DNA from: Paraphysomonas bandaiensis
Lineage: Eukaryota; Chrysophyceae
Direction of reading: 5' to 3'
Assembly: GCA_965644295.1 (NCBI GenBank)
Contig: CBFFRP010000208.1
Location: forward strand, 1 to 64,000
DNA: 64,000 nt
Shown in pieces: positions 24,611 through 37,019 of this stretch (the stretch's first letter is position 1; every line of letters starts with the position of its first letter). A program made the position numbers and the translations under genes. The notes beneath the pieces are model-generated. The model had not been told where the DNA came from, did not search any database, and saw only the letters and a program-made list of their open reading frames with translations.

Positions 24611-25844
24611 TCTGCTTGCTCACTGCGTTTTGATTGAGAGCAAGGGTGGTAGAACCTGCGGTTCTTTGCGGTGACACTACATATATAGTTCTCGTAGCGC
24701 TACCAAGTTGAACAATATAGCAATAATATATGTAGTGTTTATTAGATTTATGTCAAATTTAGCACCTCTTAAATTTACGTTAAATTCAAGTCTACTGCTA
24801 ATAATGGCATTTTATATATAACACTATCGGCGGGTTTTGCTGGCAGTTCCATCGGCCTAAAATGCATTAGTTTTTGTGTATGATCCATACGTTGACTGTC
24901 TTACATAGTGCACTACTTGTTGATCACCCAGGACTGATCGAACTTCGGTCGTTGCTTCCTATCTGAACTACCATCCGCTAACGAACCAGTAATTGACATA
25001 TGGGTAGTAAGACTTAAGTAACTAACCAGTAAACCCACTCTAGAATTTATTAGTTAGTGTTGTGATCAACGTCTCTTATCAGTCATGGTCATTCATGATC
25101 GTCACTACTATCAACTATCAATCAATAATCAATGCTATCACGGGCATTTCATATCGTATGTATCATAAATTCATGTAGTACAATTTTCAAGTGCTGTATT
25201 CTACAAGTAACGGTCATAATTCCTTCTTAATGTGAGAGTAGCTTTTAATTACTCACACCTTACACAAAGCAAAACTCAACATAACTGAAAGCGAAACCTG
25301 TGGGTTCAGTGTGACAATAACCTCCTCTATTACTATATGCCTACATCAAAGCTTCGCCTGGAAATAGTACCCTACACAGTCAAATCCAAAAAATGTAGCA
25401 ACACTGTATCAAATTAGAAGTTAATTATATCTTTTATCATAAGTATTCAATGTAAATAAAACCAACTCAAATCATTCATATCACATTTACTCCTACAAAA
25501 TAGGCCAACAAGAACCATAATACTCATCAAGCAAATAGCATAAGCTTGATAAGAAACAAATGCAAATACTAGGTCAGGTCGATGTTTGCCATGGATTTCT
25601 CACGAAATAACGTTTTCAGACTAATAAATCAAAAGCTATCTACAGTACAAAGCAAGATAGAGCTGCTCACATATATTCATTCTAACGGCTACCAACGTCA
25701 TATTATAGAAATGGGATGGCGTAGTACCTTATCAATCGAAAACAAAAATTTTCGTCACAGTGCAGTAACATCAAAATGAAGAAAAAGTTAACCATTCGCC
25801 AATGGTAACTGTCCTCATGTCGAAGCTCACTGCAGTCACAATAC

Positions 25845-26847
25845 TTAATAATGTGTTCCAGATAAAAAAACAGGGTCAGCAGAGTAATGTGGAGGGCCAG
25901 AAGAACGGCGGGTGTCATAAGAAATCGGTAAATCAAGAGAATCTAGTATGCCATCCCCACCAGTGTCAAGGAAAAGTATCTGTTCACCATTCACGCCCAT
26001 CTCTTCTTTATGGGTCCTATTTGGCACTATTCTGCGCCCAAGGGAGCAATCAGAAGGCTCAAAGCCGTACTCGCTGTCATCACTGCCATGAAAAGCAATT
26101 ATTATGCAGAAATTACCAGTACGTCGTGCGTACCTGCTGTCGAGTACGTCCTTCTCAATGGGTTCAGAGATATGCCGGTGGTCCATCCAGTCAAATGAAT
26201 CCCACTCAACCATACTAGAACCTACAACAGGGACCTTGACAGCTGGCAGTACAATTGAGGGATGAGTGTCAGGTCGGACTTCGGACTCAGGCGGGTTCAT
26301 TAGTGCTTCGGTCAGGAACTCGCACATGTTTTCATCAAAGTTAAGCGGCTCATGGACAGGAGCAGGCAACGGAGGCTGACGGACGGGAGCAGGAGGAGCC
26401 ATATAAGAGCGGAAGGACTCCAGAATGCTACTCTCCGATTCATTGTTACTTGAGTAAATTTGCTAACCAAATCAATTAAATATTAGCAACGTCTATATCA
26501 GCTGTCAGCACATACCTTTTTCTTATTGCCTCTCTTTGGAGAAGAAATGGGAGCTTTAAAGGACATTATATTCCCATCCTTCTGTTGTTTCAGGAAATAC
26601 TTTTGCGCGTGTGTTCGTATCTGAACCACAGATCTGGTCTTTACAAGCAAAGAGATATTTTTCCACCCCTTTCCATATAATTCGAGCCCCTTAAGAAACA
26701 GAGCATGCTCCTCAGGTGTCCAGCGTCCTGATCCCCATACAGAGAGTCAGCACACACATTCAGTGATCGAAAGTATATACCAGTGTTCTCAGATCCCGTT
26801 GTAGCCCCTTTATTTTTACGTGAATCGGTGATTTTATCAGCCTCCAT
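25845..26847 (-). CDS. SHAQKYF-class Myb-like transcription factor
   Basis: Four exons (26847-26781, 26727-26516, 26462-26134, 26082-25845) encode 281 aa. A single Myb repeat spans residues about 23-70: RWTPEEHALFLKGLELYGKG, three spaced Trp-type positions, and the third-helix signature THAQKYFLKQ, the diagnostic SHAQKYF variant. This class is typical of plants, algae, amoebozoans and SAR protists and binds DNA as a regulator. The remainder is a Pro-rich linker (MAPPAPVRQPPLPAPV) and an acidic tail, plausibly for activation. The last intron is 51 nt, keeps the frame and has no stop, so retention would give a longer protein. Targets are unknown. Confidence 0.88.
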
Positions 26848-27320
26848 TGTTACCGACAGATCTGCTCATATACAACACAGACAAAGTTAGCAACTAAAGA
26901 AACATATCCATACTACCTACCACACGTAGAAGTGGTTGGGTATTGAATATCAATGATTACAAGTGTAGTAATAGAGAGATCAATGGACTAGATACTAGAA
27001 GATCCGGCTTATATATTAGCAATAGAAATTTCCCGTTTAGTTGTTTGTGACTATCACCTTCAACAGTTTTTTTCATCATCAAGGGAATCATCCCCCTCAT
27101 CGTATCTTAGACGGACTCTTAGGAAATTTCTTAGTCATGTACGTATAGAAACTGAAAAGAAAATGTCGATTTAAGATTCGATTAGATGAAAGTGAGGTAA
27201 ATAGTTTTTTTTTTTATCTGAAGATGACTGTGTGTTTGTGGGGTTCTTATGAACTGATAGTTTCATACATTAGCAACATCCTCAAAGACCCCTCAGAGTT
27301 ATTAACTGGTCGATATAAAG
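26848..27320. promoter_or_regulatory. Divergent intergenic region, Myb gene / Sec61 alpha
   Basis: The two start codons are 473 bp apart and point away from each other. A poly-T run lies at about 27208-27217. No repeat family and no motif I can name. Confidence 0.4.
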
Positions 27321-28874
27321 ATGAGGTTTCTTCACCTGATCAAGCCTGTGATGTGTGTGTTGCCTGAGGTGGCATCACCAGATCGTAAAGTAAGGGAGAT
27401 CACCTTCTTTATTAACGTCTAATCACACCCTCGTCTCTCTATGCAGATACCGTTCCGTGAGAAGGTTCTATGGACTGTCGTCACGTTATTTATTTTCTTA
27501 GTATGCTGTCAAATTCCTCTATACGGAATTCACGCATCAAAGACTTCCGATCCTTTTTATTGGATGCGAGTAATTCTTGCCTCCAACAGGTGCGCACAGT
27601 GACTGTATATACATACATATGTGTTACTATATGCTTATATGTGTGTCTGTGTTGTAATATTTATATGCAGAGGTACTCTTATGGAGCTTGGAATTTCTCC
27701 TATTGTTACATCTGGTATGGTGATGCAGCTACTTGCTGGATCTCGCATTATTGAGGTTAACCAAAACTTGAAAGAGGATAGAGCTCTTTTTGGCGGTGCT
27801 CAGAAGCTCTTCGGAATTCTCATTACTGTTGGGGAGGCCATTGCGTATGTTGTTTCTGGAATGTACGGCGATCTTAACACTCTTGGAGCCGGTAACGCCC
27901 TTCTGATCATCCTTCAGCTTATCGCTGCAGGCATGGTTGTGATCATACTCGACGAGCTTCTTCAAAAGGGTTACGGTCTCGGATCAGGCATTTCTCTCTT
28001 TATCGCGACAAACATTTGTGAGTCAATTATTTGGAAGGCCTTCAGCCCTACTACAATTAACACCGGCCGAGGTACCGAATTCGAGGGAGCACTTATCGCC
28101 CTGGTTCATCTTCTCATCACTCGCCAAAACAAAGTGCGCGCGCTCAATGAGGCCTTCTACAGACAGAATCTGCCTAATCTCACTAATCTTCTCGCTACTG
28201 TGCTCATCTTTCTTATTGTGATATACTTTCAAGGATGGAAGGTGGAACTTCCTATTAAATACGCCAAGTACAGAGGCCAGCAGGGCAAGTACCCTATCAA
28301 ACTGTTCTACACATCCAACATGCCTATCATCCTCCAGACTGCTCTCGTTAGCAACCTCTACTTCCTCTCGCAGATGTTGTATAACAGATATAGCGGGAAT
28401 TTCTTCGTACGTCTATTGGGCATCTGGAAGGAACTTAAGGAGAATCCTGGTCAGTCTGTGCCTGTCTCCGGGCTGGCCTACTACATTTCACCCCCGCAAT
28501 CTCTCGCTGAGATCGCCATGGACCCTTTCCACGCAATACTGTACGTGGTATTCATTCTCGCTTCTTGTGCACTCTTCTCCAAAACATGGATAGAAGTTTC
28601 TGGGTCCTCCCCCAAGGACGTCGCTAAGCAGTTGCGTGACCAGGAAATGGTTATGAAGGGTCACCGCTCGAACTCGCTTGTGCACGAGCTTAACCGTTAT
28701 ATTCCTGCCGCCGCGGCCTTCGGAGGTATGTGCATTGGCGCCCTTACAATTCTTGCGGACTTCCTCGGGGCTATCGGTTCTGGAACGGGCATCTTATTGG
28801 CAGTGACTATCATTTACCAGTACTATGAAATGTTCGCCAAGGAGAATATCGATCCCAATGCCTTCGTCGCCTAG
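27321..28874 (+). CDS. SEC61A: Sec61 alpha, protein-conducting channel of the ER
   Basis: Three exons (27321-27389, 27447-27589, 27671-28874) encode 471 aa, matching the usual length of about 475. The start [20 protein letters not shown] and landmarks such as [64 protein letters not shown] and the C-terminal [11 protein letters not shown] are those of Sec61 alpha. Ten membrane helices are expected. It forms the translocon with Sec61 beta and gamma. Intron 2 carries a TATATACATACATATG stretch. Long, conserved and intact. Confidence 0.97.
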
Positions 28875-29327
28875 GGCTCCGCTGGTCTAACAAGGGGACC
28901 TAAGATGTCTCCTGCATATTTAGTTAGTAGCAGTAGATAGATAGTATGCAATAATTTAGTCAGTTGTTAAGGTGGTAGCGTAGTGGTGTCACTCACAGCA
29001 GTGTCGCCGGGTATTGTATTCTGTTTTCTGTGATCGGAGGTTGCGATTTTGATAAATATGAGGAGACTTCCCATACAAGCAGTGTTATCAGGCATTGCGC
29101 TCTATTGCGAATATTATGTGACAGGGCAATGATGGATTATACTTTGTGTGTCCAGAATGTGTATGTGTTTGTTCAAATTTGAAAGTCCTAACGGGTCGAG
29201 TGACGATACAGTATACGGCAGCGCGTCTGTGAGGTTGATGTTACTTACAAATCACCATAATTATAATTGACACAATATTTCATATTTTTCCTGGTCTTCG
29301 GCGTTTTGACTGTACTTTATATTAACT

Positions 29328-30125
29328 AGGGCTAGGAAACAATATATTGCAATACTATTGTTATATATTATATAGCGTTCCATCAATACTATTGATGGAG
29401 ATTTTAAACAGGCTCAACAATGCAATTACAATATATTGCTATATATTAGTATGACTAGTCAGTAGGTAAACACTTCCGTAGTGGTTGCACCTTGGTGCTT
29501 GCGGCGACGCACAAGCAGCTTCTGTAGCGCTAAATAGTAGGATAATAGAATTTGTGCTGATAAGTTATGGGTAGAGGTCTAACTAGTATGTCTAGCATTC
29601 AACTAGCCACTATATTGGCACAGGCTTTTAACGTCTATTGCTAAATAAAAAGACTTTCAATAAACACTTCCGTAGATTCCAGTTTAAGTATTAGGCATTA
29701 AGATTTAAGATCACATGACAACCTAGCCCACTATTGCTTACAGCTAATAAAAATCCACTCATCCTCTGAGCCATTATCTGTGACGTCAATAGGCGTTCAC
29801 ATGTATTGAAAGTACATACTACATGACTCGTGGACCTGTACTTAGATATTTCAACTCTTCGTTTCTTATTTTTTTTTCCACGTTAGCCAACGTCAACTTC
29901 ATCATCCTCTGTATTGAGTCTTCTTTCTTATTTTTGTATTTTGTACCATACAGTTAAGAATCTCTTCGTATATGATTATCATAATAAGTCGAGGTATTGA
30001 TTGCAATATTATTGCAATATATTGTGAGCCACTTTAACAGAAACAATATTGATGGAAATTTTGGCCCCACCAATCAATATATTTTACAATATATTGCAAT
30101 ATGCAATATACTATTTCCTAGCCCT
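29328..30125. mobile_element. MITE-like element with terminal inverted repeats
   Basis: The left end AGGGCTAGGAAACAATATAT and the right end, whose complement begins AGGGCTAGGAAATAGTATAT, form terminal inverted repeats. The interior is built from ATATTGCAATATATTG-type words and encodes nothing. A related partial copy lies near 62945-63060. No clear target duplication was found. The element is interrupted by a family 1 insertion. Confidence 0.7.
29467..29675 (+). mobile_element. Dispersed repeat family 1 (SINE-like), copy 3, with 15-bp target duplication
   Basis: The insert 29482-29660 is flanked by an exact 15-bp direct repeat TAAACACTTCCGTAG at 29467-29481 and 29661-29675. It carries the family head (TTGCACCTTGGTGCTTGCGG) and tail (CTATTGCTAAATAAAAAGAC). 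A 15-bp target duplication without TIRs is what target-primed reverse transcription leaves. It lies inside the 29328-30125 element. Confidence 0.82.
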
Positions 30126-31420
30126 GATTTTAACATTGAGTAACACCTAGAAGTGTGAATTGTCAAATTTCGTCATTGTAGTGGTAAAGACAAAGTGATA
30201 TATATATACACTCAATGCTTTAATTATAAATTTCATTAAAATTATGATCAATATCTCTCATCATTCATTTTCAATCGCCGAATACATGTAATCACAACTA
30301 CCAATCATTTTCATACAATCTTAGATAGACAATATACAATGAATATGACAACAACTACAATACTATCTACAAGCAACTTCCAGAGTACAGAAATTGCATC
30401 TTGTTATCAACAATCAATGTATACATATGATTCCCAGGCCAGAGGAAGGCCTCCAGGAATGACCTTCATCCATATACATTACTAGTAACTCAGCCTGATC
30501 ACAACTGATTCATCATCAATGCATAAGGGAAGATACATTCAGTATTCTCATTGTAGTTGAAGCCTTGTACACGTACTTCCAAGTACAGTTCAATAAACAT
30601 TAAGTACCTAATGAAATACATAAGTACAACTGTGATACTGGATAATCTGGCAATACACGTCTATCAGCGTGGATATCAAACCCGGAATTCTCCAGTAAAC
30701 TTCTCCAGCCTTAAGCATTAACATATATATATAATAAGAACATATACATATAAATCATCAATCATAATATCTTCATCATTGAACTTCATTATTGGTAATC
30801 CTATCTTTCTTTGTCTTTTGAATAGATATATAAGTATCAATGATAAGCATAAATTGTCATATTCATAATATATCATGTAGCTTAATGTGAGATATGGTAA
30901 TAATAATAATATTCAACCTATGTTGCACATATAGTATGTACAAAGTTAAGCATATACAATAGAGAGTTCATATAGCATAAAATAACCAGATGGCTGGTTA
31001 TTACAATAACAGCCAAATTCCACATGACACACACAAGCGAGGAAGCTTTTTTCTGCAACTATGCATAATCTATCACACACTAGAGGAAGTGAATATACTG
31101 AGCTTGCTTGTGACAATATGAAATAGACAAAACTGTAGTCTAGTGAAAGGATATCAAAACTCGATCGTGGTGTGCGTACAGCAACGTGCACTGACATATA
31201 GATATATCATTATTAATTAATGTAAAATGTAAATTCGAAGAAACACACATGTACGGTCTTTAGCAATTCATGAATACTTCCTACATAAAAACCACATACA
31301 CGTTTCAATACACAAACTTTCACATGCTACCAAAAATCTTATCGTATATCTGCAGATTGGCAGTGCTGTAGACACATTTCACTCTGACAGCGTGTATGTA
31401 TAGTTGATTGAAACACTTAA

Positions 31421-34400
31421 TCACAGTCTCCATGATTCAGGAAGCTGAAGTGATACTTCATTTCCTCCAGAATTGTGATAGTAGGAGTAATTATATGGGT
31501 GAAGGTAATCATCTTGATCACTAGCCTTTCTATAGCTTCCTGGTGATATATTGGAATGTTGGGCACCTGTAGATGCATGCGCCGAGTGGTAGGACTCACT
31601 TTTTCCTGTTTTCAAAACTACAATAAAACTTAAACACATTGCCACATATCATGAAGTACATACAGTCACTAATTGACATCTCTTACTTGGAGAGAAAAAT
31701 GAGTTTTTCCCAGAGTTGGACACTGGAGAGGAGTCGTCCATTGAGGAACATTCGGCCGGGAAAGTACATGACCGTTTACGACCAGGGAATCGTGCACTGA
31801 TGCTTGGACCAAGAGGCTTTCCATTCGACCGAAGTTTCTCCGAGCACACGCTGTCATCATCACTGGAGTTTGTTCTGTACACATACTGATTAATCCAATG
31901 CACATGACAGCCCATATTGTAATACCGTGACAATATCGACACCCTCAGGGAGGTTGTTGTCCTTGGTCCGTCTCCCATTATAAGCCGACCGCTTGAATTC
32001 TCCTCAGATCCTTCACTTTGCGCCTTTTTCGTTCCACTAAGCCGCCTACATATTCGTCACCCACATTCTTAATACATAGCTACACAATAAGTAGCAAATT
32101 TTACATACTTAAGTTGAGAAATAGCGCTGGCAAAAAGTGAATAACTTGTTTTCGGCTCGTCATAAATTTCATTGTCTAAGTGTTCACTGGGGTGATAAAA
32201 ATCTGAAACATTTGTTTACAACAGATTATAGAAAGGAAGTCAACAGAACCATCACCTGATACATCATCACACGACAAAAGATATGAACACTTGGTATAAC
32301 GCTCTGACTCTTCAGCATTATCAATTATATTTTGTACATATTGAATATTCAAAATATCTAATTCTCGTGGTTGCAATTTCTCCATGGTTTCTCTGCACCC
32401 AACAAAAACGTTAGTCTATTACTATATATATATATATATCCAGTGGTATTGGCATACTATTTCAATGGGCTCTATTCAGTGTACCCGAAAAGAGCATGTT
32501 CACATGATCTACAAAACAACTTCTTAATTAACTTACTCTGATATATTCACGTGACCAGGAACACCAGAGGACTCCATATAATTGGCGGTCATCGAAGCGG
32601 CACCCCACAATAGATATCGCGGCTTGTTCAAACTGACCACAGAGCCTACAGCATTCCCAGAGTGTATTCCTACACGCAATTGAATATCGACACCATATTT
32701 CTGATAAAATACATTCAAATCAGTCCATAAAACCGTATACCCATGATAAGCTCACCTCACGAATGTTTTTGACATCTTCTAGCATATGAAACGCAAATAA
32801 GACACAGTTCAAGGCACTATTACTCCGCTGGGTGTGACATGGTAATCCACCGACTACAACAAACGCATCTCCAATGATGTCCACTTTATACAAACCAAAA
32901 TAATTCAAGTGTCGGTCAAACGACGAGTACACATCATTCAGTAGCTGACATAGCTCCAAGGGGTGCATCTTCGCCGACAGAGGAGTGAATCCTTTCATGT
33001 CACTATATAATAATGTGACATCCTCTAAATCATCTGATATAAAATTCCCATGGAGTAATTTCAGTGCATGTTGAGGACTTGGCAACATATTAGACAGCAA
33101 TTCTTGAGATTTCAACCTGTGTAATAAGATCGTGCTCACTACAAAATTAGAATGACAACTACTGAACCTACTTTTCAGATTCAAGTGCGAAAATATCCGC
33201 ATACTCACTTCTGGATGCATACTCTTGTATATATCTTAGCCATGTCGCCACAAACTACATAAACGAATTACTCACAATAATAACGTATAGACAAAATAAA
33301 CTGTTACCAATGTTCCCACAGTATAAATTGTTAGTCTGATGTCAACACCTATTAATATTGCATTTCCTCCCAAAAACACAACTAAGACTGAGAACAATGG
33401 AATGACCACAGAAAACACTATCACATAGTGGAAGCGGAGTCTCATGAACAGCACTGTGAAAAGTACACCTGTCCATATTATTTCAAACTTTATTAAAAGT
33501 ATATCAAGTTCGGTGTGTAAAGGTAAAAGTCATAACAGATAAAATAACTAAAGTAATGACAGCATTCATAAAACATTCTGTACTTCTAGAGAAAAAGTAC
33601 AGGCACTTACTGTGCATTCGAAGACTAGGTCCATTGACTTGAAGCTCAGAGGTTCTACATACAACATTTATCACCATCAAAATTAAATATCAAACTTTTG
33701 AGAGCAAAATTCAAAGTCCGCCCTTACCGATTTTGTAACTTGTAGTTGATGACAAGAAGAAATATTAATGTCACCACAATCTGCAACAAGAACAAATGAA
33801 CAATAACACGATAACTACACCCTCTTGCCTTTTGTGAATACGCACTGAAACCGGTCCAGAACTTTGACATCACAACTACTATTATACACAAGACTGCGTT
33901 CACGAGGTGTTCCACTTCGTATTCTGCAGCAGTTCGTCATCAATCACAAAAACATGGTGTTGGACACAACAAAGAAAATATATGCATCGATAAGCATGTC
34001 ACAAATGCAACCTACCTCCAGCAATAACTTTTTGATGAAAAAAATACACAAGCGTACAAACTATGACAACACCCAAAGTGTGGCGCTGCGGCACTATACT
34101 CTTTCCATCAAACTCTTGCTTGTAATTACTTTCAACATTACGAACAATGCCATCGATTCTATCTTTCTCTGACACCACCACCTTCGTTCCCTCCTCCTTC
34201 ACGGCTTTCAATTTTGCAGATATGTATTCACCAAGTACAGTGTTTTGACGACTCACTAAACTTTTTGTCGATGCGCCAAATGACGTTTGAGTAGACTGAA
34301 GAGAAGATGCAACACGGCTGCTGATGGCATTATCAGAAGGCCTCCGTGAGTCGTTCTCAATGATAGGATGCATTCGAACTTCTCCACTAATCAAGCGGCG

Positions 34401-37019
34401 CAAACCAGAGGAAACAGCTTCTGCCCGTAATATTCCCGCGCTGCTGTGCCGTCGGGCAGCTGACAAAATGAGAGATGAGTGCATCTATATACCCACATAT
34501 ATTCATGACGACAAGACAACTCATTCATATATGTACGTAGCACATCATACAAGTAAGACAGAATCGAAATATATAACGCACGAAATATATATGAATATTA
34601 ATACCTTTAGACTTGGCTGGTACATGAGGAGTATCGTTCGAAAAATATGGACGAAATCTCAGAGTAATGGGACTTATAACAACCTGAGTCACAGGCAGAA
34701 AGAGTAATGTAAATTGCCACAAAACACTATTACACTATCATAGAATAATATGAATACGATGAGCATTGTTACAAACTTGCCTTCGAATTTTGCGACTCTC
34801 TAAGCTGAGCATACCGATCTGTATACACGCTGCATAGAACACATACATAAAATCGTGTATAACAAGAAAATCGACTCTAACTCACCGCTTTGTGGGTTGT
34901 CTCTCAAAATTCACCAGATGCTTTCCTTTCTGATTAGGTTTATACCCATTCAACCAATGGAGCTTCATGTTTCTACATTGACATGACAAAAACAATTGGA
35001 TCCGAAGATGATTGCGCTTGTGTAGGCACTCACCCCTTGCCCTTCACCTTAACTTCTCCCCGCTCCTCAAGATCAAACATATCTACACATCCACAAACAA
35101 GGTCATGCACACAAAAGTGCACTAGTATAACATGCCTCCAGCCCTCATAGTGAGCTTCTTGAAAGCAATATGCGAGAGAAGTATCTTTCCAGAAGTCGAA
35201 TGGGAACACATACGTGAAGCTACATTACAGTCTCAATTGCACATGTTCAAGAAAAACGAATACACAAGGACACCGCAGATTCGAAACATCAATTTCACAA
35301 CACTTAAAATCACAAAACCGTGTACGATATAGAATATATTATACGCAGTGCATTTCCACCTGTATTTACTGTATCACCAAAAAGATGATAGCTATAACTT
35401 TTAGTACCGATAACACCAGCCGTGATCGACCCTATGAATACTGAGTAAACATACCGATTCTATCTGTTCTATAATACTATCACCTGAGTGAATGCCAATT
35501 TTAAGGACCACAGGTGTACCATCCGGCCACCTCCATGAAAATTTCTACATTCAACAGCATAGATAAGCTACAATATATAACAGAAAACAACATGGACAAG
35601 TACATGGCAGGTGGTTTCATAATACGCGAATTAGTCAATCTTTCGTTTCAAAGGACACGCGTAAATACAAAAGCAGTCTCACCTGCGAAGCTTCCATCAT
35701 AGCGATAGCTGTTTGTGCAATGATAATAGGGTGTCGTGAATTCTAAATGTAAGATAGATAACAAGTAAGCAAAACGACATTGATATTATTATAGTCACTC
35801 CCCGTACCTCCTCAGGACACCCAGCACAAGCCATGTATGTGTCAGCTATATTCTCGACCTTATATGCACCTGTCTGGTCTACTATATGATCCAATGCATT
35901 GACTACCCTTTGCACAATGGACACTACATCCTAAAAATAGAAAAGTTAGTTCATACAGTGTATACCTGTATGAGCTTATGCATAGGCCAGAACTCAAATC
36001 AGTGAGCTACATACAACTAGATAAAGCATGCACACTATCTCCTAAGGAGTATGCTCATATCAGACAAACACCCATCACATAAACAAAAATGCGTGAAATG
36101 TGCGCATTACCTTGGAGTTGTGAGTGAGCGATTTACTGGTAAAGTCCACAATATAGCAAAAAAGCACTGTGACACTAGAGTAGAAAGAAGCCAACTGCTC
36201 TGTTTTTCCTTCCTTAAGAGAAACAGATATCTGTCGCGGCAAAATCGAATGTATCAGCTTATCTTGTCTACACAAGTCTCGTCCCGCTTCTATTTGCCCC
36301 AAATACCGCTGTCGACTTTCAGTTTCGTTGAAATGCATATACAGCATTTCGAAGCAGTGCAGTAAAGGAAGTAGAATAATCTCTCCTGTCATCATGTCAC
36401 TCATATCTGTATGTCTTCCGAATATAAGAAACGGTAACATGATACACAAAAATATATGTAGAGCTGATACTGTAGCAGCATCACCAAGTAACATTCCAGA
36501 GCAATTGAACGCTGTGAAAACGAAATACAAGGAATCTGCATTCGACCAAATACCGAGGTAGAATATATACCCGGAATGTAACACCTCATCGTGAAGGTCA
36601 TAAGACAGGGATACAGTCGTATACATACCAAGCAGCATCAATGCCACCATGGAATATACTATTCGCAATATATTTGGTACATAGCAAGTAAATGATTCCA
36701 GAGAAACGAACAGCAATCCTGTGCATAGAATAAGTACAATCGCTATTCGAAAGATGATAAGATATCGCTTGGCAAACGTAGGCGTATTCCCTAACCCTTC
36801 ACTGAGCAGTAGGAGTATCTGAATGGTGGAATAGAACACCATATTGAGACGAATCTGATACTGTGACAGTAGCACGTGAAATTTTTGAAAGGACTGAAAT
36901 AAAGCAGTTATAAATCGATAGAGTGATATGTGTATATACAGAGAGACCTTCTCAAGATCTGGATCAGTGAATCGAGGGATCGCATCAGTCGAATAAACAG
37001 ATTCGTCTCTGGCGGACAT
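31421..37019 (-). CDS. Tandem class III nucleotidyl cyclase, guanylyl-cyclase-like, inverted C1/C2 order
   Basis: Twenty-two exons give 1243 aa in one frame: 37019-36948, 36893-36111, 35930-35808, 35742-35683, 35544-35484, 35431-35360, 35219-35136, 35082-35034, 34972-34886, 34829-34781, 34683-34605, 34459-34016, 33923-33728, 33654-33611, 33453-33308, 33254-33172, 33116-32756, 32700-32537, 32392-32256, 32202-32109, 32045-31687, 31605-31421. Layout: about six membrane helices, cyclase domain 1 (about 262-455), linker, a second membrane set, cyclase domain 2 (about 825-990), Ser-rich tail. Domain 1 has FCYIVDFT (first metal Asp replaced by Tyr), YKVENIADTY and the transition-state pair in GDTVNTASRM. 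Domain 2 has both metal Asp (YSDMKGFT, IIGDAF) but lost Asn/Arg (SMTANYM). So one composite site is expected. Glu in KVEN favours GTP; a His sits where cyclases have Cys or Asp. Two introns look GC-AG. Confidence 0.88.

Larger units (their letters stand above)
22023..25844. other. Gene-poor region with relics and repeats
   Basis: The first 200 bp upstream of myosin hold TACATACA/TGTATATG microsatellites. 22.2-23.6 kb shows no convincing gene. 23623-23892 is a coding relic and 24120-24610 is repeat-derived. 24674-24738 is a small inverted repeat (CACTACATATATA and its complement). 24.7-25.8 kb shows nothing recognisable. Confidence 0.55.
28875..31420. other. AT-rich intergenic region with a nested inverted-repeat element
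   Basis: Beyond the Sec61 3' flank it holds the 29328-30125 element with its nested insertion. 30.1-31.4 kb is AT-rich and shows no gene that I can defend on either strand. Confidence 0.6.

Noticed and set aside
31669-31905. Second open frame in the cyclase tail exon reached by an alternative 43-nt intron
   Set aside because: Possible but the Ser-rich frame continues in phase into the last exon, so it was preferred; RNA evidence would settle it.
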